This document shows positions 24,914 through 37,016 of a DNA stretch of 64,000 nucleotides, in pieces. The position numbers and the translations under genes are program-made. The notes beneath the pieces were generated by a model that had not been told where the DNA came from, made no database searches, and was given only the letters and a program-made list of their open reading frames with translations. How positions within the stretch are numbered: the stretch's first letter is position 1; the number at the start of each line of letters is the position of its first letter. Source of the stretch: Takakia lepidozioides (taxonomy: Eukaryota > Streptophyta > Takakiopsida > Takakiales > Takakiaceae); assembly GCA_030704615.1 (NCBI GenBank), contig CM060731.1:23126001-23190000 (forward strand), read 5' to 3'.

Positions 24914-27283
24914 ATGGGCGGGTGGAGGGCAGGGGGTTGCCTGGCAGCAGGGCTGTGTTGTGTAATGCTGTTTTGGCAAGAAGTGGGTGCCCTTCACAGC
25001 GATCCTCAGGAATGGAAGGCAGGGCTTCGGTCAGACAACAATCCAGAGAAGGCTGGCATGTGTAGTGCAGAAAAGGGACATGAGGTGTCTCCACCAGAAA
25101 GCTTGACACATGAGAAGGCATCAGGAGTTGGGGAAATGCATCAGCTGGTGCTGAAGCAAGCTGCTCAGCTAGGACAGCTCAGTGATCTTATTACTCAGTT
25201 GCAGCATGTTCTCAATCATTTCCCTCTTCGGTCCTTGATTCCCCATCCACTGGGAGCCCAGAGGCCCGAGCCCTCCAAAATGCTAGAATCACAAGAGTTA
25301 TTGGCACAATCAGATCATTGCAGCTCTCTCAATCCTACGAAGAACGGTCATGCATTGCTCAAATCCTCTTTCACCACTGAGAAGTCCCTGACTGATGGCA
25401 GCATCAAAGTGCAGGCTGATGGCTATCCATCACTGCACAGTTGTGATCATGAATTGAGCTCTGTAAATTCTGCAGAGAGCTTCCATACAACACTCAAGAG
25501 TGCCACTGCCACTGATTCATCACTGCCAAGTCAATTGCATGATTCACAGTTGCAGGGTGGTGTAGCTCATACCACAGATGCACAGGGCTTGACCTCTGTG
25601 CCTACTGTCAATACAAGAAAAGGAGAATCGGGGTTGGTGGGGTACGGTCATGTGCGAGGCATGACAGTGGCACGATACAAGCCAGCTTGGTCAGAGTACT
25701 TTCAATTTGTCTCAGCTGTGAAGGTGAAAGCGGATGTATCTTGCCTTCATGTCCTGCCACACGAGGGTGAAGAAGGTTTGAGTCGGTATGTGGCAGTGGG
25801 TGACGTGACTGGGCATGTCTATATCTTTCTGGCACATGGTGACCTGTTGGTAGACCATGCCACACGGTCCTCAGCACCTATCACAGTGATGCTATCTTTT
25901 ACAATGCGCAAAAACGAAACTTTGCTTGTTACGGGCCACTCTGATGGTGCTGTGCTGGTGCATCGTGTGTGGGAGACTATCCATGGTGGCCCTTTATCTG
26001 GTGACAACTCACATGCCCTGGGCATAGAGTACTTCCACTCTCTCGTTCCCCCTTCATCACGCACCGGTGTTGACAATTTCGCAGCTCTGTATGAATCTCA
26101 GCAAGCTGTCGATAAGCTTGCACATCGGGAGTCCTCTGCTGGACCTGCCCCCCCATCTCCGCAAAATGATGGGGCATCACTAGACCAGCAAGAAATAGGT
26201 GTCAACCAACCAGTGACCAACCTAGAGGTGTACAGGGTTGGGAAGATACGATATGTCCTGGTATCAGACAGTGCAGGCAGACTGCAGGTGTTTCGGGAGG
26301 ATGGGAGCCTCTATGGGGTTGCACACTCTCCCAGTCGGCCCCTTGCATTTCTCCGGACGCCCAATGCGCAGCGCCTGTTGTTTCTGACAAAGTCGGGAGC
26401 TGGGTCACTGGATCTGCGGAGTATGAAAGTGCGTAGTAGTCCCTGTGAGGGTCTAAATAACTCCACTGTGGTTGCCTATGCCTTTGATGCTGCAGGCCGT
26501 TCCAGGGCCTACGGCTTTACAGAAGAGGGAGACCTCGTGTATGTGGCGCTGTCTGGAGACACACTCCGTTTTGAATGCCATGCCAGGGCGAAGAGGAAGT
26601 TGGAAGTGGAGGGACTCGTAGCACCTAATGGTATTAAGGGTTACCTGCTTGTTGCCACGCCACAGCATGTATCTGTCTACAACACAACCCTGCAGGTAGG
26701 CTTGAGCTATGCCAATATCCGGGTGGGGGGGCCCAGACCCCTTTTCTCGACATCCATGAGCGAGATAGCTCTATCTTTTGTCAACACCCCCATAAGTGAA
26801 AGCCACTGGCCTATGATAGCTAGCAATCGTCAGAAGTTAGTTGTTCTGGGATTTGGTGAGGGGTACGTCGGTATCTATCGGTCCAATTTGCCTCTACAAA
26901 AGCTGCCAGATTTCAATTCAAAACTTTGGAGTAGCCCCATCTTTTTATCGGTTCTTGTCTTACTAGCAGCTTGGCAGTTTCTGATCAGAAAGAGGGAGCC
27001 AATGTCCAGTGAGAGCTCTTCGATACCATTCGGATCAAGTTCTGTTGCACAGGGATATCAGAAGTACGAGGACACTAGGCCTATGTTGAGGGACGCAAGG
27101 GAGGGTAGCCTTGTAGAATCCAGGGGTACTTACCCCTCCAGACAATTTGGTGATAAGGCTCCATCTTATGGCTCTGGGTCTGTAAGTTTTAGACAGTCGG
27201 AAGTGGTAGATCCAAGCTCATACTCCACAAGGAGAGAACCTCTTTTTGCCAGTACTCAACCTGTAAGTGATTTGCGTCATTGA
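24914..27283 (+). CDS. At1g75140-like plant membrane protein
   Basis: Single-exon gene, 789 residues, of a plant-specific family of uncharacterised single-pass membrane proteins (Arabidopsis At1g75140 and At1g19370). An N-terminal signal peptide is visible (residues ~1-26, with the hydrophobic core CLAAGLCCVMLFW). Residues ~30-240 are poorly conserved. From ~240 the conserved region starts with VARYKPAWSEYFQFVSAVKV, then a beta-propeller-like series: YVAVGDVTGHVYIFLAHGDL, LLVTGHSDGAVLVHRVWE, YVLVSDSAGRLQVFREDGSL, LFLTKSGAGSLDLRSMKVR and YGFTEEGDLVYVALSGDTL. A membrane helix follows SKLWSSPIFLSVLVLLAAWQ near residue 685, with a basic stop-transfer RKRE and a Ser-rich cytosolic tail. The expected topology is a lumenal/extracellular propeller with a short cytosolic tail. 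Function unknown. Intact. Confidence 0.93.
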   Translation: MGGWRAGGCLAAGLCCVMLFWQEVGALHSDPQEWKAGLRSDNNPEKAGMCSAEKGHEVSPPESLTHEKASGVGEMHQLVLKQAAQLGQLSDLITQLQHVLNHFPLRSLIPHPLGAQRPEPSKMLESQELLAQSDHCSSLNPTKNGHALLKSSFTTEKSLTDGSIKVQADGYPSLHSCDHELSSVNSAESFHTTLKSATATDSSLPSQLHDSQLQGGVAHTTDAQGLTSVPTVNTRKGESGLVGYGHVRGMTVARYKPAWSEYFQFVSAVKVKADVSCLHVLPHEGEEGLSRYVAVGDVTGHVYIFLAHGDLLVDHATRSSAPITVMLSFTMRKNETLLVTGHSDGAVLVHRVWETIHGGPLSGDNSHALGIEYFHSLVPPSSRTGVDNFAALYESQQAVDKLAHRESSAGPAPPSPQNDGASLDQQEIGVNQPVTNLEVYRVGKIRYVLVSDSAGRLQVFREDGSLYGVAHSPSRPLAFLRTPNAQRLLFLTKSGAGSLDLRSMKVRSSPCEGLNNSTVVAYAFDAAGRSRAYGFTEEGDLVYVALSGDTLRFECHARAKRKLEVEGLVAPNGIKGYLLVATPQHVSVYNTTLQVGLSYANIRVGGPRPLFSTSMSEIALSFVNTPISESHWPMIASNRQKLVVLGFGEGYVGIYRSNLPLQKLPDFNSKLWSSPIFLSVLVLLAAWQFLIRKREPMSSESSSIPFGSSSVAQGYQKYEDTRPMLRDAREGSLVESRGTYPSRQFGDKAPSYGSGSVSFRQSEVVDPSSYSTRREPLFASTQPVSDLRH

Positions 27284-28780
27284 TGCAGACTCCTACTTCT
27301 GTCGTAGTACCTAATGAAGATTTATTTTCTCTGTATCAGGCTCTGTCATTGCATGTCTCTCTATTATGCGATTCTTTGTAGGAGCTCGGGATCTCAAAGC
27401 CCTAGGAAGTGTGGGACTTGTCATCTATGATAAAGGGGTGCAATCTAATTCAATGGTGGGAGGTTAAAGTTTTCGAAGGAGTGAGCAGCTATGAGTTGCA
27501 GTACCTCTGCCAGTTTCTCAGAGATTACTGGCTACCAGGCTACTTGAGGATGTGGCTTGTAATGCAAAGGGTTTGGGATGAAGATTTGTGATCTGGTAAA
27601 ATAATTAGGAAATGTGAGCCATTTGATCTGCGCTAAGTTTGCAAGAGCTAACAGAGTCAAACCGCCAAACTACTTGCAGTTTATGGCCAGGTAACTCTTG
27701 AGGTTTTATCTAGCTATGGAAACACTGTGGCTTGTACCTGAAGATGGTAGGCATTAAGATATGTCTGGTGGGCTCAGAAAATAGTATGGCTAACCTAGTT
27801 GGACTATTGGAAAGGTTCCACTTAGATTGTCTTGGAAATGTTTCTCAATTATTGAAAAATATGCCCAAGTGATTAAGAGGACCTTTCTTACAAAGATGCT
27901 TTTTAGTAAGTTAGGATTATCCAATGGATACCTTTTGCTTGTGCCATGTGCCAACTATATATAGGGTGGAGTCTAGTGTGAAAGTTGCAAGTTGCCAATC
28001 AAAGAATGGAATGATTTTGAAGCCTGTATGCGCCCTTTGAGATAGTCTATTGACAAGTTGGAGAAAGTAGGTGGCTTTGTAGAGCTTCCCAAGTCAGAGT
28101 GTTTCAAACAACCTCATGTGAGGAGGGTTTGGAGTTTGGAAGAGAGTAGGGGCCAAGCTTCTTTATGTTAGTTTGATCTGTGGTGAAATAATAAGGTGGA
28201 TTTGTTGTTTGGTCTTGGTTTGAGTGCATTATTTGGGTAGTCAAGCCTTGATATGTTGTATGCGGCAGATTATTTTGTCCAAGTACTTGATTGGATAGAG
28301 TAGGTAGAGTGGGTTCTTTATATAAGAACTAGTGTGGCCTACACCTCGGAGCAATTGCTAGTGAAATCCAAGAGTTATTAGAGCCCTAGGTTGAGCCTTC
28401 GAGTATAATGGCTTGCAAGTCATACGATAAACCTCATTTGTACCATTAATTTACAGTAATCCCACATAGAAACTGTAGAGATTTTACAAAGTGGCCTGGT
28501 AGCCAATAGTCTTCTTAGTTAGGCCGGCTATGGCTGGAGCCATCTCTCTATAGATTTTACTAAATACTATCATCTAATGAAGCCTTGAATTAAGAAAAAT
28601 AAATAAATAACTTCATTGGCAAAATTCATCTCTAATTTCTTTTTCCCCAGATCGATATCTCATGCAAAGAAGTTCTTTGTAGTTGCTATGCAAAGAAAGA
28701 GGCTCTTATTTACACTAACTTGGGTTGGAGTCATCTCTCGGGCAGGGAGCAACCTTTGAACCATAACAGATGCAAAGAGG
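27284..28780. other. intergenic, nothing recognised
   Basis: 3' flank of the membrane-protein gene, AT-rich, with no gene or clear transposon motif. Confidence 0.5.
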
Positions 28781-28784
28781 ATAA

Positions 28785-29135
28785 TGAGATTGTCATTCCC
28801 CAATGTGCGGGCAAACCTGAAGATCTATTTTCTGATACAATGTCGGTGGTACTCTCACCAGAGAGTGACCCTCTTCAGGAACATCAAGAACATGGTTCCT
28901 GCAGCTCTGTTCACCACCTTTCAAAATCTTGAGGCTGAGCCTAAAGCCCTGACCCCATTGGGGTCTATCTTTTGGGCTGTTCACACACAGAAGATTGACG
29001 CTAGTATGAAGGGCTTTCTAGAGGATTTCTGGAAAGCCCAAACTAGTTTATATCGAGGTAAGGCACACTACTGGTATTCCCTATGTTTCTGCCCAAACTG
29101 GGCGCAGGGTCTATGGCCACAAGGCTCTCACTCTC
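28785..29135 (-). repeat. dispersed repeat R1, copy 1 (inverted)
   Basis: Reverse complement of the repeat at 29985-30360 and 33295-33650. Shared strings include the reverse complements of GGCCATAG..CCCAGTTTGGG, CAGGGACTATG and GATGGTCCTGAAGAGGGTC. Class unknown. It lies just downstream of BUD31. Confidence 0.8.
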
Positions 29136-29234
29136 TCTTTCTGTTCCGCCCAAACTGGGCTTGAAAAAATTCCCCCAGAAAAACCTAACATTGAGAGAGC
29201 CTCATTCAAGAAGCCAATTGAATATCTTCCACAA

Positions 29235-29926
29235 TCAATCTCCACTGGCACATCCATGGCATCCGCAGTGGACACACTCAATAACCTTCTCTTCGCGGAG
29301 GTGCTTGGGTACGCGGCACACACAGGTGGTCCCAAAGTTGTGGTCACGGGGTTGAATGCACCGCAAACAACATAAACGCTCATACCCCGACTGCCACCCA
29401 GCCCAGCCAATTCATTCCACACCCACACAAATTTTTTGGTCACAACCTGTTTAAGAGTAGAAAAAGCTCTTCCTTTGACTGTGCAGTCATAAAAGAAAAT
29501 TTATTTCATGCAAGTATATGGGATGTAACGAGTGTAGTCTATACCACCCCTCAGGCTATGCAAGTGGAATCATAGAATTACACAAGCCTACACAAGAAGA
29601 AAACACGCAAACATTGGAAATAAAAATACCTTCTTCCACTTGGCAATCAGATTCTTGTCAGCATGGCCTTGTTCTAAGCAGAAGTCAAATAGCTCCCTAG
29701 ATATGGCTTTCCGTCGGTAAAATAGGTCATAAATGTAGCGGCTCTTTTGATGTGCGATTTTGAAGATAGGCCAAAGAGCCTCACACTTCCTCTTCCCCTC
29801 GTGGGTCTCATTCTCCGCTGTGACCATCCATTCCATCCATCCATCATTTTCCATGCAACTCGTGAGAAATCCAGATTAAAAAGCCTCCTCCAGATTCCTA
29901 CTCTGAAGAACATGTTTGTAGGGAGG

Positions 29927-29964
<38 letters not shown>

Positions 29965-30822
29965 ACTCCTGAGACATTGTTAGCCATATCCTTGTGGCCA
30001 TAGAACCCCGCCCAGTTTGGGTGGAACAAGAGGGAACAGACGCTACCTATGTGAGCAGCTCACACCAGTCGTGGGACTTACCTTGGTATAAACAATTGGT
30101 TCAGGCTTTCCAGATTTCCTCTAAAAAGCCCTTCACACAAGCATTAACTTCTGTGTGTGAGCTGCCCAGCAGTTAGACCCCAACAGGACCAGGGCTTTAG
30201 GGTCAGCCTCAAGTTGGTGAACAGAGAGGTGCAGGGACTATGTTCTTGATGGTCCTGAAGAGGGTCGCCCTCTGATGAGAATACCCTGGACTTAGAATCA
30301 GAAAATAATATTGTCTTCAGGCCGCCTGCACATAGGGCATTGACAATCTTTTGACAATCTCCATTTCCTCTCTGCATCTGTCTATTCTTCAAAGGTAGGC
30401 TCAGTTTAAATTTCAGTCTAGTGCCAAGGGTGGGTAGGCCCTTCACATCATCCTTACGGTCCTCACCCCTGTCCCAAACTGGAAACAAGTTCAGGGAAGT
30501 TTTATCAGCGGACAAAACTAGAAGCAAGAGAATTACCTCACTCAATCCATCATCTTTCTCACTCCATATCGATTGGCCCGACCCAGTGACAGTGGTGACT
30601 GCAACATTTCTTGGATTATCCTCAAAAAATAACCACAGTTTACCGAACCCTACATTCCTTCTGCACCCAAAATGGTTTTCTGTTTGTCTACAGTAGAAGC
30701 ACAAACCACCCTACCACGTGCCACATACCTTCACGCATCTTCGTCTCCAAGTCCCGCAAAGTCGGTTCGATGAGCTCCCATCCTTCGGGGTAGCGTGTGC
30801 GAGTGGTTCGCACCTTGGGCAT
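29235..30822 (-). CDS. BUD31: BUD31 (G10) spliceosome protein
   Basis: Core component of the spliceosome (Bact/NTC-related). Three exons on the minus strand: 30822-30729, 29817-29630 and 29390-29235. Phases fit exactly and give 145 residues, the usual family length. Exon 1 encodes [20 protein letters not shown] and [11 protein letters not shown]. Exon 2 encodes [40 protein letters not shown] and [11 protein letters not shown]. Exon 3 encodes [20 protein letters not shown] then [15 protein letters not shown] and the Cys-rich tail [14 protein letters not shown]. The zinc-binding cysteines ([20 protein letters not shown]) are all present. The usual PGYERL reads SGYERL here, a conservative oddity at the exon 2/3 junction. 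Intron 1 (910 bp) contains a copy of repeat R1 and a GA microsatellite, yet both splice sites look normal. Nearly every exon is too short to stand out on its own. Confidence 0.95.
29920..29960. repeat. (GA)n microsatellite
   Basis: GGGAGGGAGG followed by about 15 GA units, in intron 1 of BUD31. Confidence 0.95.
29985..30520 (+). repeat. dispersed repeat R1, copy 2
   Basis: Matches 33295-33790 over about 500 bp with scattered differences; its first ~370 bp also match 28785-29135 in inverted orientation. It lies wholly inside BUD31 intron 1. It has no domain that I recognise; a minus-strand frame shared with copy 3 contains a conserved phrase like [19 protein letters not shown], so the source may have been coding. 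Confidence 0.85.
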
Positions 30823-32018
30823 GCTGATCCGCTTCCTTGCTTCAATTCCCACCTTCTAAAACTTGCAGCAGCAGCAGAAGAAGACGCACACTATGAGCTC
30901 ATCTTGCGGGCCGTGCATCCCTCTCTCCCTCTCTCCCACAAACACACCTTTGGATTTTATAGATCCAAAAACAGTAATGGAAAATAATACTCCAATGGTA
31001 AATGATATGCCGCACATGGTAAGTAATTTTTTCCCTTGTTTATTTTGAGTAACAGGGCACCGTCCCTTTCGGAAAGGCCTCTGTCCCCGTGTTTTTAAAA
31101 ACAAAGTAAGAAAGTAAAAAAGTAGATAAGTAAAGTTTGTTTAACGTCCAGTGAATTTACCAGGTTGCCTTTGGTGGGTATTATACACACAGACTTGTTC
31201 TTCTGTCATTGTTTTCTCTTATAGGATTTTGATAACCACGATAGGATTTCATGTGATTAGTTTCAGATGTTCAGTATCCAAATGACTCCTGATTGTCCTT
31301 GGAAACTACAGACTCTACATCAGATGGTTGTATTTGAAGGATTTAGTGATGAGTGTCATGCTAAGTAGTAATACTAATGTTGTGCACAAAGTCTTTGTTA
31401 GACACTGGACTACTGCCAAAAAATTTGTGAATGACATTGTGTTGCAGTATCAATGCGGATTCTCTGCAGCTAACCACTGAATTGGACCTTCGCCTGGGAA
31501 TTGAAAAACAAGCTGGTTTGTCGTAGGAAGTTGTCAACATGCTGTCATATGTCTTAACCCCTGTCCTGCCCAAGATCCCTAAAATTCAAAAGCAAGAGGT
31601 CAAGATAAGGTCGGGAATAGTATCAATAATACTCAAAGACATTTGTACCCATATGCACTCAAACATGTTCCCCAACAGGGAGGAAGACCTGCTGATTTGG
31701 TAATAACAGCAAAGCAATTGCATCGCCAGAGGATGGAGCTTGAATCAATCTCCCAGATTCACAAACTGTCATATTGACACACTTCATAATGGAACAGAAC
31801 ATAAGCTGTGACGGCCGTGCGCAACCAGTCCTCCAAAAGCCATGACAAAGGCTGTGTTTCTTATTGGTAAATTCATAATGGTTACAAAAAATTCAGATGT
31901 CATGTTGACAAAGAATGAAAATGTGTAAAGGCACCCTGAGATAAGCTTGGCAAAGTATGCATACAAGAATTTGTTTTCTGAATCAGAACCCACCCAGTAA
32001 CGCTACTAGTGATCTGCA
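30823..32018. other. intergenic between BUD31 and solanesyl diphosphate synthase
   Basis: 5' flank of BUD31 and 3' flank of the prenyltransferase gene. No gene recognised. Confidence 0.5.
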
Positions 32019-35000
32019 CTAGAACATGCGCTCCAAGACGTAGTCCACCATCCTCTCTAAAGAACACCTAACAGGCCCCTGTGGCAAGGAATCCAAGTTG
32101 TGACGTGCTATATCTCCCTTTCGCTTTGCAAGGTCACGGGCTTTATCGATGCCCCCACTGCGGTGCACCAGTGATATAGCTGCCTCCAGTGAGCCCTCTT
32201 CTGTAAATTCAGTGTCTATAAGTTTGCGCAACTCTGGCTCTTGTTGCAAGGCGAACAGAACTGGAGCTGTTAAGTTGCCCTTGGACAAGTCACTCCCTGC
32301 AGGTTTACCTAGCTCTTCGGATGTTTGGGTGAAATCCAGGATGTCATCCACAACTTGGAAAGCCAGACCTAAATGCATGCCGTAGGAAAACATTTGGTCA
32401 CATACAGCAGCATTCACTCCACTAAAAATTGCTGCTGACCGAGTACTTGCAGCGATCAAGGATGCAGTTTTGTAGTAACTCTTGTCTAGATAGTCCTGTA
32501 AGGTTACATCGCAGTCAAACAAGCTTGAAGCCTGCTTTATCTCTCCACTTGCGAAGTCCCTAATCACCTGTTCATGCATACCAACCAATCCATCAATCCA
32601 TCGTAAAATGACTCGTAGACATCTCTTCAGTGTAAGCATGATATATACACTTCCAAAAAGTTTTCCTACCAAATCATAGCTCTCACTTTCAAGGATTTCC
32701 CACAGACAAGAACTGTAACTGATTAAAAACACAACTCTTGACTTCAAATGTGCAAGGAGTAGTGGAGAGAGGAGAGGGGATACAGATTCTAAAACCAGAT
32801 TAGTCATTGATTGAATGTCCTTAGCAAACAAAATGGTGTATTCTGCATAAATGCATGAAAAGAGGAACTTGCTCAGAGGAATTTCCACTGCACTGCATTG
32901 CACTATCATTGGTCTACTAACTCGGCACATGAATACTCCGTAGAGACTGTTTGAAAAGATAGATGTAGAAAGAGCTGCCAGGGAAGACCCTTCAGGACCA
33001 TTGGTTAGGATCCAATTGAGCCTTTCAACCCCTTTTGTGTAAGAGCAGTGCAAAACTTTGTGCACAGCAAGGCGTATACCTATGTGAGAGCCTCATCACT
33101 GTGCAAACTAGTAAACTATTGTGCACTCTACAGAGTGGCGGCCCTCAGCCTGCACTACTCCTAAGAGCCTCGGCAAGATTCACACAAGTTCAGCATACTT
33201 GCATAGAGGCCTACTCAAGATCGGGGGACCCATGGATACTTGCTAGTATAAGTTGGGGGGAGGGAGAGAATATACTCATAAGACCTTGTTTGCCAGCCTT
33301 GTGGCCATAGGCCCTGTGCCCAGTTTGGGCAGATCAAGAGGAAACAGACACTACCTTTGTGGGGGTAGTGAAAACTTATCTTGGTATAAACAACTAATTT
33401 GGGCTTTCCAGAAATCCTCTAGAAATCCCTTCTCACAAGCATCAATCTGCTGTGTAATTAGGCCATGACCGGGCTGGCCTTTAGGCTCAGCCTCGCGATT
33501 TTGAAAGTTGGAACAGAGGCGCAGGGACTATGATTGTGATGGTCCTGAAGAGGGTCACTCTCTATGAGAATATGCCAGACATTGTATCAGACAATATCCA
33601 TTTTCTTCAGGCCGCCCATACATTGGACAAACTCCCTTTCCTCTCTGCATCTGGTTATTGTTCCAAGGTAGGCCCTGAGTTCAAATTTCAGTCTAATGCC
33701 GAGGGCATATAGGCCCTTTAGATCATCATTACGGTCCTCACCCATGTCACAATCTGGAAAGAAGTTCAGGGAAGCTTTATGCCTAACTTCACTTCGCTCG
33801 GCCATTCTTCTTGCTTCCAACATGGCCTTAGACACTTCAGCCCCCAAGTCAGCTTCATCTAGCAGGGTCAGTTCTTCCTGCCTAAAATTCAGGGACTTGA
33901 AGATCTCCCCTCCCCTTTTCTGCCTGAACTTAGCCTGTTTCACATGACAGTCTTCCTTCCAAGAAATAGAGTTGAGGAAGGGAGAGAGAGAGAGAGAGAC
34001 CTGGCTGATAAGCTTGATGACTTCAAGGTTGTCAAGATTGGCCAAGTACCAAGATGACTGAGCAAACATAAAGTCACCTGCTAGCACAGCCACCCGAGTC
34101 CCAAACATCTGATGCACTGTTTGCTTGCCTGCCAAAGCCGCCAGGCATAATGAGCTTCGCTGTCAACTGACGTTAAGTCGGAAATATGCAGACGGACGTA
34201 TAACAATGTACCTTCATGAACTGGCCAGAGATGCAACCTCGGCATTACAAAATGAGAAGAGCATGGAAAGGATAAGAACGTACCACGACGAACATCACTT
34301 TCATCCAGTACGTCGTCATGTATCAAACTAGCTGTGTGGATCATCTCTGTGATTTCTGCTAGCCTTCGATGCTGTGGCCGCAAATCCCTGCAAAATCACA
34401 GCTCTTTCCACCCATGAGCTTTCATCCATTGTAAAACAAACTCTCCTTCAAGTGCAGAACTTGGTTACCTTCAGACATCACCCTTCCTACTCAGTTGCCA
34501 CAAAAGTGTTCCGTAACTGCACAAGATGGCTTGGAACGTCCAACTCTAAGGGGTTCAAGCTTTATACAACAGCAGAAGGTGCATATCGGCACTTCATGAG
34601 TTCCAGCATACTGAAGTGAAGGGCCAAAAGTCTATGTACCCAAGGCCAGCAAGTTGAGCAGTGGCTCTGGACACAAGGAACACAAGGGCTGGTCTCATAC
34701 GCTTGCCCCCTGCACCAAATATTTGCTGCGCCGCAGACATAAGCAATGGATTTTGAGCTCCCACCACCTGCACCATGGCCTCCTCAACTAACATCAGACC
34801 ATTCCCCCATTTTACCTTAACACCAGTACCTTCTCTTACTTCAAATTCGCTAAATCTGAGGCATAGCATCCTGCCCTCAATGAAACATTTCTAACTGCAT
34901 TTTCCATGGGTTTAACTCTTTTCTCAAAAATTTCTACAGAGCCAGCTGTTTGAAATCCTAACACAGAGCATTGGTATGCTCTCAAACAACGGGGGCACAC

Positions 35001-35803
35001 CGTTGATGTGTATCACTGAGAGAGAGGGATCAAGGGGAGGAGTGGGGGGATGGGGAGGAGAGTCGGGCATACCAGGTGCAAATTCTCGTTTAAGATTCGC
35101 AAGTCATCCACAACGGGGGTAACTAATGCAGACAAAGATATTTTCTCCGTTGTGTCTGTTTTGGTCGGTGGCAAAGGTGCAGCAGCTTCATTGGTGGCCA
35201 TCCAGCTATTCATTCCATTGATTTCTGAAGCCATAACAATTAAAAAAGACGCCAATCAACAACTCTCCAGGGGCTTTTCGATCGGCGTTATCTTCTCCAA
35301 CGCACCAAAGAAAGAATGCCAAAGCACAAGTTTTAGTAACACGAGGGGATGCTTTGTCCGGGGTTTCACCAATTTTCATTAAGCTTCGAGTGATGTAGAA
35401 GCCCAAAATCTCTTTTTGAGCTGTCAGTACAACTTGCGGGGAACTGAGAAACGAAGCGTCCTTCCATTGAAAGAGAGAAAGAAAGAGTACCAGATACACG
35501 GGGGAGAGATGCTGCTTCAAGATTACTCAGAGCCAAATCTTCAGTATAACTGAGAGTAGGCGGTGAAGCCTGCTGTACAACCTGCATACCTCGCCTCCTC
35601 CCATTCACCTTCTCATGCTTATAACCGCCACCTTTCCTTAATCTACTCTGTCTCCATCCAGCTGCCCTGCCCTGTCCTTGGACCCCCATTGAGCTATACT
35701 CATGGAAGCTTGTCGACTTGCAAGAGAGCAATGTCTGCATACAAGCCACACAGGGTTCTAGTCCTCCCCTACTTAGCCCTGTGGTAGGAATCACTGCTGC
35801 CAT
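32019..35803 (-). CDS. SPS: solanesyl diphosphate synthase (plastid type)
   Basis: Long-chain trans-prenyltransferase that extends FPP/GGPP with IPP to C45 solanesyl diphosphate for plastoquinone (or ubiquinone) side chains. Six exons on the minus strand: 35803-35500, 35224-35073, 34767-34640, 34387-34284, 34128-34001 and 32567-32019. All phases fit and give 454 residues. Residues 1-~100 are Ser/Arg-rich with few acidic residues, fitting a transit peptide. Conserved blocks: [20 protein letters not shown]; first Asp-rich motif in [56 protein letters not shown]; second Asp-rich motif in [35 protein letters not shown]. It matches Arabidopsis SPS1/SPS2 throughout. Intron 5 (1.43 kb) contains a repeat R1 copy. 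No lesion seen. Confidence 0.95.
33295..33790 (+). repeat. dispersed repeat R1, copy 3
   Basis: Third copy of R1, in intron 5 of solanesyl diphosphate synthase and in the same plus orientation as copy 2. Begins near TTGTGGCCATAGGCCC and extends through TCATCATTACGGTCCTCACC. Confidence 0.85.
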
Positions 35804-36784
35804 TGCCGTCGCTGCTCCTCAACTGATCTGCAAGCAACGGCCCAGTCTGCCGGAGCTAAAGTGTCGGGGACCAGCACCTGCCTGAGCTACTAAACTCGAG
35901 AGAAACCTTTGCCGAACACTCACTCAATTGAAGTGGCACTTGGGCCAAATGCTACCAAGCTTGCTCTGTCGACTACTCTCCAGGTCCTCGCAATGCTGAT
36001 GATTATCCTTCTTCACTGAATTCGGAATATATCAATCTCTAATCTCAGAAACCTCGCTACACTTCTCATGAAGCAACCGCGAGTCCCTAATGCACAAAAC
36101 TTCTGATCCACCTCCAGTAAACGTTCGCTCAAAATCCCAAAATCCAGCCCTGCTCTCTTCTTCCGCCCCCCGCCCACTCCTGTACGCAGTATACGCCCCA
36201 GATTTCCCCCGCACAAGTACTTAATCCCACACAAGTCCGCAACCCAATACGAATCGGGAACTTTCCTCTACACCACCAATCCCCCACGCTTTTTGGATTG
36301 GATTTCGGGAATCACAGCATTCTTCGCTGATCGCAGAAAAACTTTCGAAAACTATCTGCGCCCCTGATATCCGTACTGTACAAGTGCCAGCGCTACTCTG
36401 CGAAACGAGAATCGAGAGTGACGATGTACCGACAGAAATGCAGAGGAAAGGAAATGACACCACCCCAGCTCCTGCCACACACCTCCCCATCAACTCTCCT
36501 CCGGGCGAGGCCGGGCGGGGCCGGGCCGGGCTGTGGGAGAAGGCGGTGCGCGGGTCCACGCGGCCCGGGTGGGTCGCCCGCTAGCGCGCACCCACGTTGG
36601 GTAACGGGTGCCTACACTCCACTGACGCCATGTGGCGCTCGCTCAGCCACGGCGCAAGCCCCCCGCTATACCCTTGGATAAATCGTGCGGCTTTTGGATG
36701 AATTGTGCCCCCCACCAACCGCTTTGGATGAATGTGATACTTCCGAAGAAATAACCTTATTTTCACATTCGGATTAGTTTGCAC
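35804..36784. other. 5' flank of solanesyl diphosphate synthase
   Basis: Promoter and 5' UTR region of the minus-strand synthase gene. A strongly GC-rich patch lies at 36500-36600 (repeated GGGCGGGGCCGGGC-like runs), followed by transposon-rich sequence. No coding sequence recognised. Confidence 0.45.
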
Positions 36785-36787
36785 ATC

Positions 36788-37016
36788 GGCTGGTAGCTCA
36801 GCTGGTGAGTGCACAGTGAGTTGCACAGTGGTGGTTCGGGGTTCAAACCCGCTACCCTGCCCCGTGTGTGGGATTATTCGTGACGATATGTCCGGGCGTT
36901 GAGCGTCCTGTAGGTAGGTCTCATGGCCCATAAATGAAAGGGGGTTAAATTTTTCCCCTCCTCAAGAGCCTGAATTGTGGGCTGTCGCTCCCAGATTTCC
37001 TTTAAAAAAAAACAAA
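36788..37016 (+). mobile_element. tRNA-derived SINE
   Basis: The head resembles a tRNA: box A-like TGGTAGCTCAGCTGG and, about 45 bp on, box B-like GGGTTCAAACCC. A tRNA-unrelated body of about 150 bp follows and ends in TTTAAAAAAAAAC. No acceptor-stem pairing closes a true tRNA fold, and the box spacing is long, so it is a pol III SINE rather than a tRNA gene. The target duplication was not identified. Confidence 0.7.

Noticed and set aside
28785-30520. A single DNA transposon with long inverted ends
   Set aside because: The inverted R1 copies flank real BUD31 exons 2 and 3, and a third R1 copy exists alone at 33295, so they are independent repeat insertions.
36788-36870. Possible functional tRNA gene
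   Set aside because: Box A and box B-like strings are present, but the spacing is long, no acceptor stem closes, and a SINE body with an A-rich end follows.
36221-36931. GC-rich frames before the SINE
   Set aside because: Composition-driven open frames in a GC-rich patch; no domain.
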